Positions 51,395-59,776 of a DNA stretch of 64,000 nt are shown piece after piece. Numbering within the stretch: the stretch's first letter is position 1; each line of letters starts with the position of its first letter. The translations under genes were made by a program, and so were the position numbers. Under the pieces are notes generated by a model. That model did not search any database. It had not been told where the DNA came from and was given only the letters and a program-made list of their open reading frames with translations. The DNA is from Bacillus_AB infantis_B. GTDB taxonomy: Bacteria; Bacillota; Bacilli; Bacillales; Cytobacillaceae. The stretch lies in NCBI RefSeq assembly GCF_008180445.1, contig NZ_VTER01000003.1, positions 372,001-436,000 of the forward strand, given 5' to 3'.

Positions 51395-51454
51395 TTATGA
51401 AAAATAAACAGCAGCCTCTATGGCAACTGCCGCTCCTGTACCTTTCGCTATCAC
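51395..51454 (-). CDS. Candidate 19-residue upstream ORF in secA leader
   Basis: GTG start nine bases after AGGAGGAG, encoding MIAKGTGAAVAIEAAVYFS and ending 53 bases before secA; an in-frame TTG seven codons earlier gives 26 residues. The CTGCTG/CGGCAG/CTGCTG segments within it can pair in two alternative ways, the second followed by TGTTTATTTTT. It may be a leader peptide or chance. No known arrest motif is seen. Confidence 0.3.
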   Translation of the reverse strand: MIAKGTGAAVAIEAAVYFS

Positions 51455-51497
51455 AGCAGCTATCTCCTCCTGCAAAAAATCGCAGGTTTCCTCCTTA

Positions 51498-51526
51498 ATT
51501 CTACCACTTCCTCTATAGAGTGACAA
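51498..51526 (-). promoter_or_regulatory. secA promoter
   Basis: On the minus strand TTGTCA (51521-51526) and TAGAAT (51498-51503) are 17 bases apart, with a TGG extension before the -10. Confidence 0.82.
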
Positions 51527-51817
51527 CAATTGTGAGAAAGTGCACGAAGTGTGGCAGAGTTCTGCTGCAGCGAGAGCTTGAAGTTTGAGTTTTGTGAAGT
51601 AGATTATTGCTAGATTTGCAGGTGGATCTCGAACACTATTTATCTTGGCGGCAATGGAATATTGGGGTCAATGTGCACGCTGAGGGTGGTGGTTCTTAAG
51701 GTATGCAGCAATATTTACTGCAATTTTGAACTGAATCTTAAATATATGGGTTCTAGACCATATTCCTGCTTTAAAAATCCAGCCTCCCCGATGCGGATTA
51801 TTCCTGAATGAGAGTTT
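51527..51817. other. Spacer upstream of secA promoter
   Basis: About 290 bases with no credible gene or structure; it leads into the 21-nt repeat array. Confidence 0.55.
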
Positions 51818-51901
51818 TTCTGCCCAAATTTGAATTTTTTCTCCCCAACTCCTCAAGGATTCTACCCAAAATCCCAATGATTCACCCCAAAAAGAGCAAT
51901 A
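51818..51901. repeat. Degenerate 21-nt tandem repeat, four units
   Basis: Four units of 21 bases opening TTCTGCCCAA, TTCTCCCCAA, TTCTACCCAA and TTCACCCCAA; the second halves are variable. It follows the terminator of the 94-residue membrane gene by about 50 bases. Confidence 0.78.
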
Positions 51902-51952
51902 ATTTTTCCTTTTTACATTTTTTTACAATAAACCAACAACCGAAGAACTCAA

Positions 51953-51990
51953 AATTAAAACCGGCACCCCCACCAAAGGAGCACCGGCCC
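51953..51990 (-). terminator. Terminator after the 94-residue membrane protein gene
   Basis: On the minus strand GGCCGGTGC pairs with GGTGCCGGTT, followed by TTAATTTT. Confidence 0.8.
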
Positions 51991-51993
51991 TAT

Positions 51994-52278
51994 TCAAAAC
52001 CTCAGCAAAGACGTAACAACCACAATCCCCAGCACCGAAAAAGCGAATGTGCTGTACTCCAGCTTCTTATTCTGGTCGCCAAGGAATTTAGCCGTAATGG
52101 TTTCCAGCACCCGCACCAGAACAAATAGCACCACCAGCACCGGAATCAGCAGATAGATATTTTCCCGCACCGGGCCAAAGTCAATCAATCTTACTAAGAG
52201 CAGGAGCACCCCCAGAGAGACCAGGTCGCTCAGATTACGGTAATTCTTTTTAAACAGCCATCCAAAAAATGTATTCAA
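51994..52278 (-). CDS. Small membrane protein of unknown function
   Basis: 94 residues with three hydrophobic segments (LSDLVSLGVLLLLVRLIDFG, IYLLIPVLVVLFVLVRVLET, FAFSVLGIVVVTSLLRF). ATG after AAAGGATG. It starts 15 bases after the SEC-C/TPR gene and shares its terminator, so they are probably one operon. Not recognised. Confidence 0.75.
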   Translation of the reverse strand: MNTFFGWLFKKNYRNLSDLVSLGVLLLLVRLIDFGPVRENIYLLIPVLVVLFVLVRVLETITAKFLGDQNKKLEYSTFAFSVLGIVVVTSLLRF

Positions 52279-52293
52279 ATTGTCGCATCCTTT

Positions 52294-54192
52294 TTAGTTA
52301 TTTTGCAGCCATGTCTGAATCCCGGGAATTTCCTGCCATAAGTGAAGATGCCCATCCGCATAGGTGATAGCTTCATTTTTGTCGCCCCAGCTGTAATAGT
52401 CCGGAACCTCACGCGGCATTTTCTTTTTTCCTGAAAGATAATCGGTAGCATATGGATTATGTTTCTTCGCCTTCTTCAGCAGCGCGGCCGCTTTGCTTGT
52501 GAAGCCTTTTTCCAGCAGTTCCAGCAGGACCTGATTGAAGAGGCCTGCAGCCATTTCTTCCGGATAAACTTCTAATAGCTTCCGTGCTTTCTTGTATTGC
52601 CTGCTCTCACAGTAAGCCTGAAACAGCACATACCTGACACCCTGATTGTCATTCGGATTCAGCTCCAGAAGCTCTTCATATTCCCTAATTGCTTCCGGCA
52701 GATTGCCAAGCGCATGCAGCGCCTGAGCATAATTGGCTTTAGCCCTCATAAATGGCCGCGTTTCAACCAGGCCCCAGAAGTGGCCTTTGTTTTCCTTGAA
52801 AAAGCCGTTGCCGAGATCCTTCTGTCCAGCCTCCATCCCCTTTTTGAACAGCTTAGCCGCTTCAGGGAGATCCTCTTTTTCAGCAAGGATATTATAGGCA
52901 TCACTATTGAGCGGATTCAGCTCGAGCGCTTTCTCGGCAAGCTTGTATCTTTTTGACCCGGAAGCTTCAAATGCTTCATACATGATATCCTGGGCTTTAC
53001 CCTTCTTCGTAGCAGATGCCTTCTTTGGCAGCGGTTTATTCATGAGTCCCTGAAGGAATACATCCAATTCCTGTTCGTTCTCGAACTCCTGCTCCCCGAC
53101 AAGACCCATCAAATCCTGGATCATCTGCTCTGATTCCATCAGGGAAGCCGGCTCCTGGAGTTCAGCTTGAAAAATCTCCTCCAGCACGTCCTCGATCGCA
53201 TGATAGATTTCACCATAAGCATTCGAGATACTGGCTGCAGAAACACCGTAGAGGGTTCCCAGCTGTTTTTGGGTATAAGCAGGGCCTGACGGATTGGCCA
53301 GAGTGTCCACAAGATAGCGGAGCCCCGCCACATAAATCCCGGCCTTCTTCGGCTTCTTGCCGGTCTTCTCGATATATTTCATCCAGAGGGTGACCCCCAT
53401 ATCAATGACCCAGCTTTCCTCGCCCTCTTTCTCCATATCTCTGGCAAATAAATCAGCAACCTCAGCCGCCCCTTCATTCTGCCATTCAAAAGCCATAGCA
53501 GCTCCTGGCACTTCTTCCATCATCTCAAGGAAAAACTCCTGCAGAAATTCCTGTGGATCCTCCATCCGGGCTGCTTTATATTCTTTTAAAAGAAAATCCC
53601 TGTATTGGTCATTGTGTTCCCCGTCCAGTTCAAACGGCGCCGGGAAAAATACGTGATGATCCAGATAAGGCAGCAGCATGCCGAATGAAAAAAGGCCGGC
53701 CTCTATGTCTCTGTAAGATTCAAGGATGGTCACTGTAAAAGTTTGTCCGCTCAGCGCATCCTCAATCAGAAGCTTGTTTTCAGCCCGCTCCTTGATCACG
53801 CCGGCAAAGGCAAACGGCTTGTCCCATTTCTGCAGGATATCCTTCAGATAGGAATTCTTCAGAACCGGGAGCATTTCTTCTATAAATAATTCCATGATCC
53901 TCTCGCCGGAATCGAGCTCTCCAAAAGCTGTGAACCAGAACATGTGGACAAATTCATAGAACTCTCTTTCTTCCTTATCAAAGTATGGAAGATCCTCCAA
54001 TTCAAAAGACTCCTGAAGCTGTTCCCCGTATACATGCTTAGCAAATTCAATCGCTTCTCCCTGGAGAGCAATGATTTCCCCTTCCATCCTGTCTGATATC
54101 ACAATCACATCCTTGCTGCCGCAGCATTTTTTATATTTTTTCCCGCTGCCGCATGGACAAGGATCATTCCGGTTGATTCTTCCGCTCAACAT
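52294..54192 (-). CDS. SEC-C / helix-turn-helix / TPR protein
   Basis: 632 residues from the ATG at 54192 (AAGGAGAGAGAG upstream). Order: an N-terminal SEC-C zinc motif (NRNDPCPCGSGKKYKKCC), a long helical region, an HTH at about 300-335 (YTQKQLGTLYGVSAASISNA), and TPR units from ~400 (RYKLAEKALELNPLNSDAYN, GNLPEAIREYEELLELNPND). The HTH resembles that of the YvcD-like protein at 787-2286. No membrane segment. Function unknown; the architecture suggests a protein-binding, possibly DNA-contacting adaptor. Confidence 0.8.
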   Translation of the reverse strand: MLSGRINRNDPCPCGSGKKYKKCCGSKDVIVISDRMEGEIIALQGEAIEFAKHVYGEQLQESFELEDLPYFDKEEREFYEFVHMFWFTAFGELDSGERIMELFIEEMLPVLKNSYLKDILQKWDKPFAFAGVIKERAENKLLIEDALSGQTFTVTILESYRDIEAGLFSFGMLLPYLDHHVFFPAPFELDGEHNDQYRDFLLKEYKAARMEDPQEFLQEFFLEMMEEVPGAAMAFEWQNEGAAEVADLFARDMEKEGEESWVIDMGVTLWMKYIEKTGKKPKKAGIYVAGLRYLVDTLANPSGPAYTQKQLGTLYGVSAASISNAYGEIYHAIEDVLEEIFQAELQEPASLMESEQMIQDLMGLVGEQEFENEQELDVFLQGLMNKPLPKKASATKKGKAQDIMYEAFEASGSKRYKLAEKALELNPLNSDAYNILAEKEDLPEAAKLFKKGMEAGQKDLGNGFFKENKGHFWGLVETRPFMRAKANYAQALHALGNLPEAIREYEELLELNPNDNQGVRYVLFQAYCESRQYKKARKLLEVYPEEMAAGLFNQVLLELLEKGFTSKAAALLKKAKKHNPYATDYLSGKKKMPREVPDYYSWGDKNEAITYADGHLHLWQEIPGIQTWLQNN

Positions 54193-54288
54193 CTCTCTCT
54201 CCTTCCGCACATTCATTCTATCTTCTTTTTAGCATAAACCCTGTTAAATTGGAACCACTTATAAAAAACAGCCGCCAAACGGCAGCTG

Positions 54289-55131
54289 CTATTCTTGTTT
54301 CTTCATATATTCCAGTATATCCAAATCTATTTTCCCCTCAGCCTGCTCGCGCTCTTCGAAGTTTTCTGTATGGATATAGGTTTTCAGCGCTTTGTATAAC
54401 TCACCGCCGGATGCCTTATTATCGAGATAGCCGAGCCTCACAAGCTGGCTGCCCAGTTCTGCCTCGACATCTCCTTCAATATCAGCCACCCTGCCCTCTC
54501 TGCTCGGTGCAAAATAAAGCTGCTGAAGATGATAGATTCGGATCAATTCAGTGATCGGGTCAGGATGGTCATCAACACGCAGATCAATATAGCGGTCATT
54601 AAAGCCGCCGTAACCTCCCTTTTCTTTCACAACCAGTAAAGCTGCTGACTGCTGGCCGCGGCTGTCCCCGCCTGCTTCCTGGCCGGCGTTAAGGGAGGCA
54701 AGCAGACGTTCAGCCAGGGTGCCTTCACTGCTGGTAAAAGTATCAGCCATCGCCTTTACTGTATTTTCATCTACTAAAATATTGCCCTGTGCTGCGAAAT
54801 GCGTGCCTGCAGTCCCGCCGGCCCAGCTATAGCAGCCGTTTCCTGTAAAAGTAGCCCCGCTGCCCTCGAAATCAACGATTCCGACCTGGCGCAGTTCCTT
54901 GTCAGGGTCTTCGGCTGTAATAAGATCAAGCGCTTCCTGCGCAGTCTTTCCCTGCTCCATTAATTGGAGAGCCTGCGGACCGTAAGCTGTGTTCGCATAA
55001 GACTGGGTTGCCACCGCCCCGACGCCTGCCTTGGCAAAGGGCACTACCGCACCAACACCCAGAAATTTGGATTGAACCGCAATCCCCCATTCCTTTTCCT
55101 TCGGATCATAGCCGACGATTGAAAAAGTCAT
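54289..55131 (-). CDS. DUF1028 Ntn-hydrolase-like protein
   Basis: 280 residues. The family start MTFSIVGYDPKEKEWGIAVQ is present, with AVVPFAKAGVGAVATQSYAN and ILVDENTVKAMADTFTSSEG following. The C-terminal ~70 residues may be a peptidoglycan-binding-like extension seen in some members. Cytoplasmic, with no signal. Enzymatic activity of the family is not established. It is transcribed divergently from the lipoprotein-chemoreceptor operon. Confidence 0.85.
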   Translation of the reverse strand: MTFSIVGYDPKEKEWGIAVQSKFLGVGAVVPFAKAGVGAVATQSYANTAYGPQALQLMEQGKTAQEALDLITAEDPDKELRQVGIVDFEGSGATFTGNGCYSWAGGTAGTHFAAQGNILVDENTVKAMADTFTSSEGTLAERLLASLNAGQEAGGDSRGQQSAALLVVKEKGGYGGFNDRYIDLRVDDHPDPITELIRIYHLQQLYFAPSREGRVADIEGDVEAELGSQLVRLGYLDNKASGGELYKALKTYIHTENFEEREQAEGKIDLDILEYMKKQE

Positions 55132-55202
55132 ATTGTATTCCTCCTAATAATCTCTTACTATATTCTTCGCTTCTCTAAACGATTTCTCCTTTTTCTTCCT
55201 TC

Positions 55203-55229
55203 TAAATAAATGTCACATTCTGTCGATAT
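55203..55229 (+). promoter_or_regulatory. Sigma-D promoter of the lipoprotein-chemoreceptor operon
   Basis: TAAA (55203-55206), 15 bases, then GTCGATAT (55222-55229): one mismatch to the Bacillus sigma-D consensus TAAA-N15-GCCGATAT. Confidence 0.88.
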
Positions 55230-55266
55230 ACTTACCGTGAGAATTTTTTAATAGAGGTGAATGGAA

Positions 55267-56253
55267 TTGGTGAAAAAGTTAGGCCTGCTTCTGCTGGCCA
55301 TTCTTCTCCTGGCAGGATGCTCGATGCCAGGTGATGCAGCGGAGGTTAAGCAGGAAAAAGAGTACAAGATTGGCATTTTGTTATCAACAACAGGGCTGGG
55401 GGACGACTCCTTCAATGACTCGGCCTTCCGCGGGCTGGAAAGAGCCCGTGATGAGCTTGGCGTCCTGTTTGATTATAAAGAGGCGCCAGACGGAGATTTA
55501 GAAGAAAAGCTGACAGAGCTTGTCGAGGAAAAAAATGACCTCGTCATCGGCCTCGGTTTTACAGCTCAGGAGCCGCTTGAGAAAATTGCTAAGAAATATC
55601 CAAAACAGCAATTTCTGCTGATTGATGCCGTATCAGAATTGCCGAATATCGCTTCGATCACATTCAAGGAGCATGAAGGCAGCTTCCTGGTCGGAATGGC
55701 AGCAGCCATGGCCAGCAGATCGAACACACTTGGCTTCATCGGCGGTGAGGACGCAGAAGTCATCCACCATTTTGAACAGGGCTTCATCCAGGGTGCCAGG
55801 CATGTGAAACCCGATATCAAGATTTTGACCGAATACGCAGGCTCATTCAGTGATGCTGAGCTTGGCGGCAAGATTGCGGAAACACAGATCAGCAAAGGTG
55901 CGGATTTCATTTATCCGGCTGCCGGGTTTACTGGCTATGGTGCGCTCCAGAAGGCCCAGGAAAAAAAGGTTCACGCAGCAGGAGTCGATTCTGACCAGTT
56001 CTTTGTCGCGGAAAAAGCAATCATCACCAGCATGCTAAAAAATATCGACGTTGCGGTGTATGACATCGCGAAGCTTTTAAAAGAAAAAGGCAAAATTGAA
56101 CAGCATGCTTTTGTCCTCGGCCTGGCTGAGAACGGCGTCGGCCTTGCAGAACTGCGTGCCTTCCCTTTCTCGGAAGAACAGAAAAAAGCCCTTACTGCCG
56201 CCAAGGATGAAATCATTGCCGGCGATATTATTGTAAATTCAACTAAACCATAA
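55267..56253 (+). CDS. BMP-family substrate-binding lipoprotein paired with an MCP
   Basis: Extracellular binding lipoprotein of the basic-membrane-protein (Med / nucleoside-binding) family, 328 residues. The TTG at 55267 is chosen: GAGGTG lies seven bases upstream and the signal then reads MVKKLGLLLLAILLLAGC with lipid Cys18. Family features are YKIGILLSTTGLGDDSFNDS and GFIGGEDAEVIHHFEQGF. The usual ABC permease and ATPase genes are absent. An MCP follows 13 bases later and a sigma-D promoter precedes, so it probably presents a ligand, perhaps a nucleoside, to the receptor. Med-like regulation is the alternative. Confidence 0.88.
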   Translation: MVKKLGLLLLAILLLAGCSMPGDAAEVKQEKEYKIGILLSTTGLGDDSFNDSAFRGLERARDELGVLFDYKEAPDGDLEEKLTELVEEKNDLVIGLGFTAQEPLEKIAKKYPKQQFLLIDAVSELPNIASITFKEHEGSFLVGMAAAMASRSNTLGFIGGEDAEVIHHFEQGFIQGARHVKPDIKILTEYAGSFSDAELGGKIAETQISKGADFIYPAAGFTGYGALQKAQEKKVHAAGVDSDQFFVAEKAIITSMLKNIDVAVYDIAKLLKEKGKIEQHAFVLGLAENGVGLAELRAFPFSEEQKKALTAAKDEIIAGDIIVNSTKP

Positions 56254-56266
56254 AGGAGGCTGCACC

Positions 56267-57925
56267 ATGAGATTGCGCAACCGACTGATGATGATTGCCA
56301 TCATCCCCCTTATCTTATCAACTGTAATCATCGGTTATATGATCAGCCAGATCCTTGAGCTTCAGAGCTCCTCCAGGGAGGATGTAGAGGTCCTGCTGAA
56401 GATAGAAACCCTGAACGGTGAATTTGTCAGTGCCAGACAATCACTGGCGAGCGCTGCGGCGACCGGCACTGGTGCTAATAAGCAGGAAGCTGCCGGAATG
56501 CTCGGGAAAATTGAAAAAGACATGAAACAGCTGAAATCCGCCATAAGTGAAGCAGACCAGAAAGCCACCTTCACAAAAGCCGAAAATAAATTCAGCATCC
56601 TGACAAAAGAAGCAGGCGATGCCCTTAAAAGCGGGAACCAGCCGGAGATCAAGCGGCAATCCATCCGCATTGCAGGAATCATGAATGATTTCTACCTTCT
56701 CGACAAGCAGGCTGAAGGCTGGTACGAAGCCAAAACCTCTCAGATGGAAAAACAGATCAACTTCATTGTCACATCATCCCTGATTGCCAGCATCCTGCTG
56801 ATTCTCCTGTCCGGAGGATTTTCATGGATGGCAGCCAGAAAGATTACAATGCCGCTCAATGAAATCGTCCAGCAGGCAGGGCGTGTCGCCAGGGGAGATT
56901 TGACCGTTGAGATCCAAAAGGCCAAGCCGGCGAGCAAATTTGAAATAGACCTTTTACGCTCAGCTTTTGCCGACATGATCGGGAATGTAAAATCAACCGT
57001 CGAATCAATAGATAATGTTGGAAAGCAAGTGTCTACTTTTTCAAAGGAAGTTTCCGGTTATATGGAAAGTGTGACAGAGAGCAGCAGCCAGGTGGCCGTT
57101 TCCACCGAGGAGCTCGCCAAAGGAAGCCAGGCGATTTCCGAGGACATTCAGTCAACTGCAGAACTGATGCGCAGCATGGGCGACAACTTTGCGGTGGTTC
57201 AGCATGAAAGCCAGAGCTCGCTTCAGGCGAGCATGGAAGCTATGAGCTCCATCGATGCCGGCCGCAAGTCACTCGAAAAACAGGCAGCCTTTGCCGGACA
57301 GCTTTCCAGCTCCTCTGAAGGAATCAAAGCGTCCGTCCAGGAATTCGCCGATTATACCGGCAAAATAGAGAATGCGGCCCATACGGTCAGGGAAATCGCC
57401 GAGCAGACCAATCTGCTTGCGCTGAATGCAGCCATTGAAGCAGCACGCGCCGGCGAGGCAGGCAAAGGCTTTGCCGTTGTCGCGGAAGAAGTCCGTAAGC
57501 TCGCAGACGACAGCTCAAAAGCCACTGTCCTGATCACCAGCATGGTGTCCAGCATCAAGCAGGGCGTGTCCACCATATTGAATGCAACAGAGCTCGGCAG
57601 CAAGCTGACCGATGAACAGCTTGGGTCCATAAAAGAAACAGAAGACAGCTTTTTCACCATTGCAGGACATGTGGCAGGAATCTATGACCAGCTCACAACA
57701 CTTGCGGAAGGAACGGAAAAATCCGCAGGAATGAGCCAGCAGGTCATCGCGGCGATTGAAAATGTGTCTGCTGTTACAGAAGAAACAGCAGCCGGGACAG
57801 AAGAGATTTCCGCTTCCACCGATGCCCAGCTCCGCTCCTTCGAGCAGGTCGGCGATAAGGTTTCAGCACTTGAAGCATTGACTGAGGAAATGAAGCGTGA
57901 GCTTGGAAAGTTTAAGGTGAGTTAA
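56267..57925 (+). CDS. Transmembrane methyl-accepting chemotaxis protein
   Basis: 552 residues, ATG after AAAGGAGG. TM1 (about 9-29, IAIIPLILSTVIIGYMISQI), a short helical extracellular domain (~130 residues), TM2 (about 167-190, SLIASILLILLSGGFSWMAA), a HAMP domain, and a cytoplasmic signalling domain with tip AEQTNLLALNAAIEAARAGE. The small ectodomain of four-helix type suits recognition of a binding protein. Co-transcribed with the BMP lipoprotein under sigma-D. A strong terminator follows. Confidence 0.93.
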   Translation: MRLRNRLMMIAIIPLILSTVIIGYMISQILELQSSSREDVEVLLKIETLNGEFVSARQSLASAAATGTGANKQEAAGMLGKIEKDMKQLKSAISEADQKATFTKAENKFSILTKEAGDALKSGNQPEIKRQSIRIAGIMNDFYLLDKQAEGWYEAKTSQMEKQINFIVTSSLIASILLILLSGGFSWMAARKITMPLNEIVQQAGRVARGDLTVEIQKAKPASKFEIDLLRSAFADMIGNVKSTVESIDNVGKQVSTFSKEVSGYMESVTESSSQVAVSTEELAKGSQAISEDIQSTAELMRSMGDNFAVVQHESQSSLQASMEAMSSIDAGRKSLEKQAAFAGQLSSSSEGIKASVQEFADYTGKIENAAHTVREIAEQTNLLALNAAIEAARAGEAGKGFAVVAEEVRKLADDSSKATVLITSMVSSIKQGVSTILNATELGSKLTDEQLGSIKETEDSFFTIAGHVAGIYDQLTTLAEGTEKSAGMSQQVIAAIENVSAVTEETAAGTEEISASTDAQLRSFEQVGDKVSALEALTEEMKRELGKFKVS

Positions 57926-57926
57926 T

Positions 57927-57967
57927 GAAAAAAGAACCGAATCCAATTGGATTTGGTTCTTTTTTCT
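57927..57967. terminator. Bidirectional terminator after the MCP
   Basis: AAAAAAGAACCGAATCC pairs with GGATTTGGTTCTTTTTT; it also serves the convergent chromate transporter genes. Confidence 0.9.
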
Positions 57968-57969
57968 CA

Positions 57970-58500
57970 TCACGCTAAAAATATCCCGCCATAAACAAGC
58001 GATCCGGCAATCACATACGCAGGGTGCACCTTGAACTTTTCCATAAGCACCAGGCTGACAAGCCCAATGAAGATGGTCTGCCAAAGGCCGGCACCTTCGT
58101 AAGAGGAAAACAGGAAGTCGTACGTCATGAGTCCTAGAAGGACGGCGATAACCGGTCTAATGACAACCGTCATCCGTTTGACCCTCGGGGATTCCTTGTA
58201 TTTCATGAGTAATCCGAGAAGCCCGATCATCAGGATCAGCGACGGGGCAACGGTGGCAAAAACGCCGACAATCGCACCCAGCACGCCGCCCTGGTCATAG
58301 CCGATATAGCCGGCCATCTTGGTGGCAATCGGTCCTGGCAAGGTATTCCCCATGGCAAGCATCTCACTGAACTCACTTGTGCTGAGCCAGCCGTACCGGC
58401 CGACCACTTCATTCTCAACCAGCGGGATTGAAGCCGGTCCGCCGCCATAGCCAAGGATTCCGGGTATAAAAAATGCTGAAAATATCTGGATATAAATCAT
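57970..58500 (-). CDS. Chromate-transporter-family half protein (second gene)
   Basis: 176 residues, single CHR domain. GYGGGPASIPLVENEVVGRY and NTLPGPIATKMAGYIGYDQG mark the family; five or six hydrophobic segments. It pairs with the 190-residue partner whose end it overlaps by four bases. Short-chain CHR proteins work as heterodimers, exporting chromate or another anion. Comparable to ywrA/ywrB of B. subtilis. Confidence 0.9.
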   Translation of the reverse strand: MIYIQIFSAFFIPGILGYGGGPASIPLVENEVVGRYGWLSTSEFSEMLAMGNTLPGPIATKMAGYIGYDQGGVLGAIVGVFATVAPSLILMIGLLGLLMKYKESPRVKRMTVVIRPVIAVLLGLMTYDFLFSSYEGAGLWQTIFIGLVSLVLMEKFKVHPAYVIAGSLVYGGIFLA

Positions 58501-59069
58501 GCTGAACTTTTCTCCTTTCCCCCATTTTTGCCGGCCCTGTCTTTTTTAAGGAGCGCCCCGAGCAATAAAGCAAAAATAATGATGGCAGGATGAACGTTCA
58601 GGACCTCCAATATAACCAGGCTTCCAGCGACAAATACCAGCGTCCAGACCCAGCCCAGTTTCGATTTGACTGATTTTTTCACAAAATCCCAGGTCAAGGT
58701 GGCGAGCATGACGGCAACGACTGGCACGACCGCCGCTGACATCCCCTGCACCCATGGCTGGTCTTTGTAGGAATTCAATACGGTCAGAAGAAGCACCATC
58801 AATACAATCGTCGGCACGATCGTCGCGATGATGGCATTCAGCATCCCCCAGACCCCGGCAACCCGGTAGCCGATATAGCCGGCCATCTTCGTGGCAATCG
58901 GTCCCGGAAGCGCGTTGCCGAGCGCAAGCACATCGCCGAACTCATCTGAATCCATCCATTTATATTTATCCACCACTTCTTTATGGACGAGCGGAATAGA
59001 GGACGGGCCTCCGCCATAGCCTAGGATTCCTACCCTGAAAAAGGCTAAGAATATGTCTGTATGCTTCAT
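58497..59069 (-). CDS. Chromate-transporter-family half protein (first gene)
   Basis: 190 residues with the same CHR motifs (GYGGGPSSIPLVHKEVVDKY, NALPGPIATKMAGYIGYRVA) and a Lys-rich tail. First gene of the two-gene unit. The two halves are presumably inserted in opposite orientations and form one transporter. Substrate (chromate or sulfate-like anion) is inferred from the family. Confidence 0.9.
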   Translation of the reverse strand: MKHTDIFLAFFRVGILGYGGGPSSIPLVHKEVVDKYKWMDSDEFGDVLALGNALPGPIATKMAGYIGYRVAGVWGMLNAIIATIVPTIVLMVLLLTVLNSYKDQPWVQGMSAAVVPVVAVMLATLTWDFVKKSVKSKLGWVWTLVFVAGSLVILEVLNVHPAIIIFALLLGALLKKDRAGKNGGKEKSSA

Positions 59070-59343
59070 GACTGATTCACCTTTTCATCCTTTCCGGCCT
59101 GCCCGATGTACAGGCATCCGGCAGCCCTCCCGGCAAAATGTCAGGAGGGCTGCGCTAATTATTATTATTTTCTAATTATAACGCTCTATAACCCCTTTGC
59201 CTATCCATTTACTTTAATTCGTTACCATGCAGCAATGGTTCCGTCTGTGCGGGCAAAAATAATAAAAGGACAGCCATCTCCACATACTAAGCTCGATTTC
59301 TTATTTTCAGTTGAAAAATCTTTAGCATACCTTGTGAAAATAA
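59070..59343. other. Spacer with an isolated hairpin
   Basis: GCAGCCCTCC and GGAGGGCTGC (59121-59153) form a strong stem followed on the plus strand by an AT-rich tail, upstream of the chromate genes. It is a terminator without an obvious gene. Nothing else is seen. Confidence 0.5.
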
Positions 59344-59372
59344 TTGATTTTCCCTGCGATATTTTGTACAAT
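59344..59372 (+). promoter_or_regulatory. Promoter of the manganese riboswitch transcript
   Basis: TTGATT (59344-59349) and TACAAT (59367-59372) are 17 bases apart, 25-30 bases before the aptamer. Confidence 0.8.
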
Positions 59373-59400
59373 AAACCTATAAATTCATAGCACGTCTCCC

Positions 59401-59519
59401 ACAAAGGGGAGTAGCTTTTACAGCATAGTCGTCATTACAGAGCATACGCTCTCGGCTTTGCTGGCAGACCTGAATCTGTTAGCCAGACCTTTGCCTGAAC
59501 GGTAAAGGTCTTTATTTAT
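59401..59519 (+). ncRNA. yybP-ykoY manganese riboswitch with terminator
   Basis: The conserved blocks are in order: ACAAAGGGGAGTAGC, GTCGTCA, GCATACGCTCTCGGC, CTGGCAGACC and the closing AGACCTTTGCC. The P1 CAAAGG can pair with CCTTTG; alternatively GACCTTT pairs with AAAGGTC (59486-59510), followed by TTTATTTAT, a terminator. Mn2+ should favour read-through. No manganese exporter follows. Confidence 0.9.
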
Positions 59520-59526
59520 GCTTTAA

Positions 59527-59574
59527 AAAGGCCTTTGCCGCGCTGGATGATCCCAGCATCGGCAAAGGCCTTTT
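59527..59574. terminator. Second hairpin just after the manganese riboswitch
   Basis: AAAGGCCTTTGCC and GGCAAAGGCCTTTT form a long stem with T-runs usable on both strands. Any read-through from the riboswitch would meet this terminator next. Confidence 0.75.
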
Positions 59575-59670
59575 CTCATTGCGGGACATGCGCCTTTTTT
59601 GGCAGACAAGTGTGGTAATTGGCTGCAGGCGTGCATATGAAAAGAAAAGAGCTTTGTGGCTGGAGTGCCA

Positions 59671-59700
59671 GAAGGAGCAGAGAATGTAACCAGAGAAATT
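59671..59700 (+). promoter_or_regulatory. Possible sigma-H promoter of the Spo0M-like gene
   Basis: GAAGGAGCA and AGAGAAATT are 12 bases apart, close to the sigma-H pattern RnAGGAwww-N11/12-RnnGAAww. spo0M of B. subtilis is sigma-H dependent. Confidence 0.4.
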
Positions 59701-59776
59701 TCCAAATGAAGTTTAAACAGGACATCCAAAGACTAACAAAATAATAAAACACAAAAAAAACTAATAGGAGAGATTT

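Noticed and set aside
59523..59729. 68-codon minus-strand frame after the manganese riboswitch
   Set aside because: It spans the terminator hairpin, has no ribosome site and ends in non-coding sequence; considered chance.
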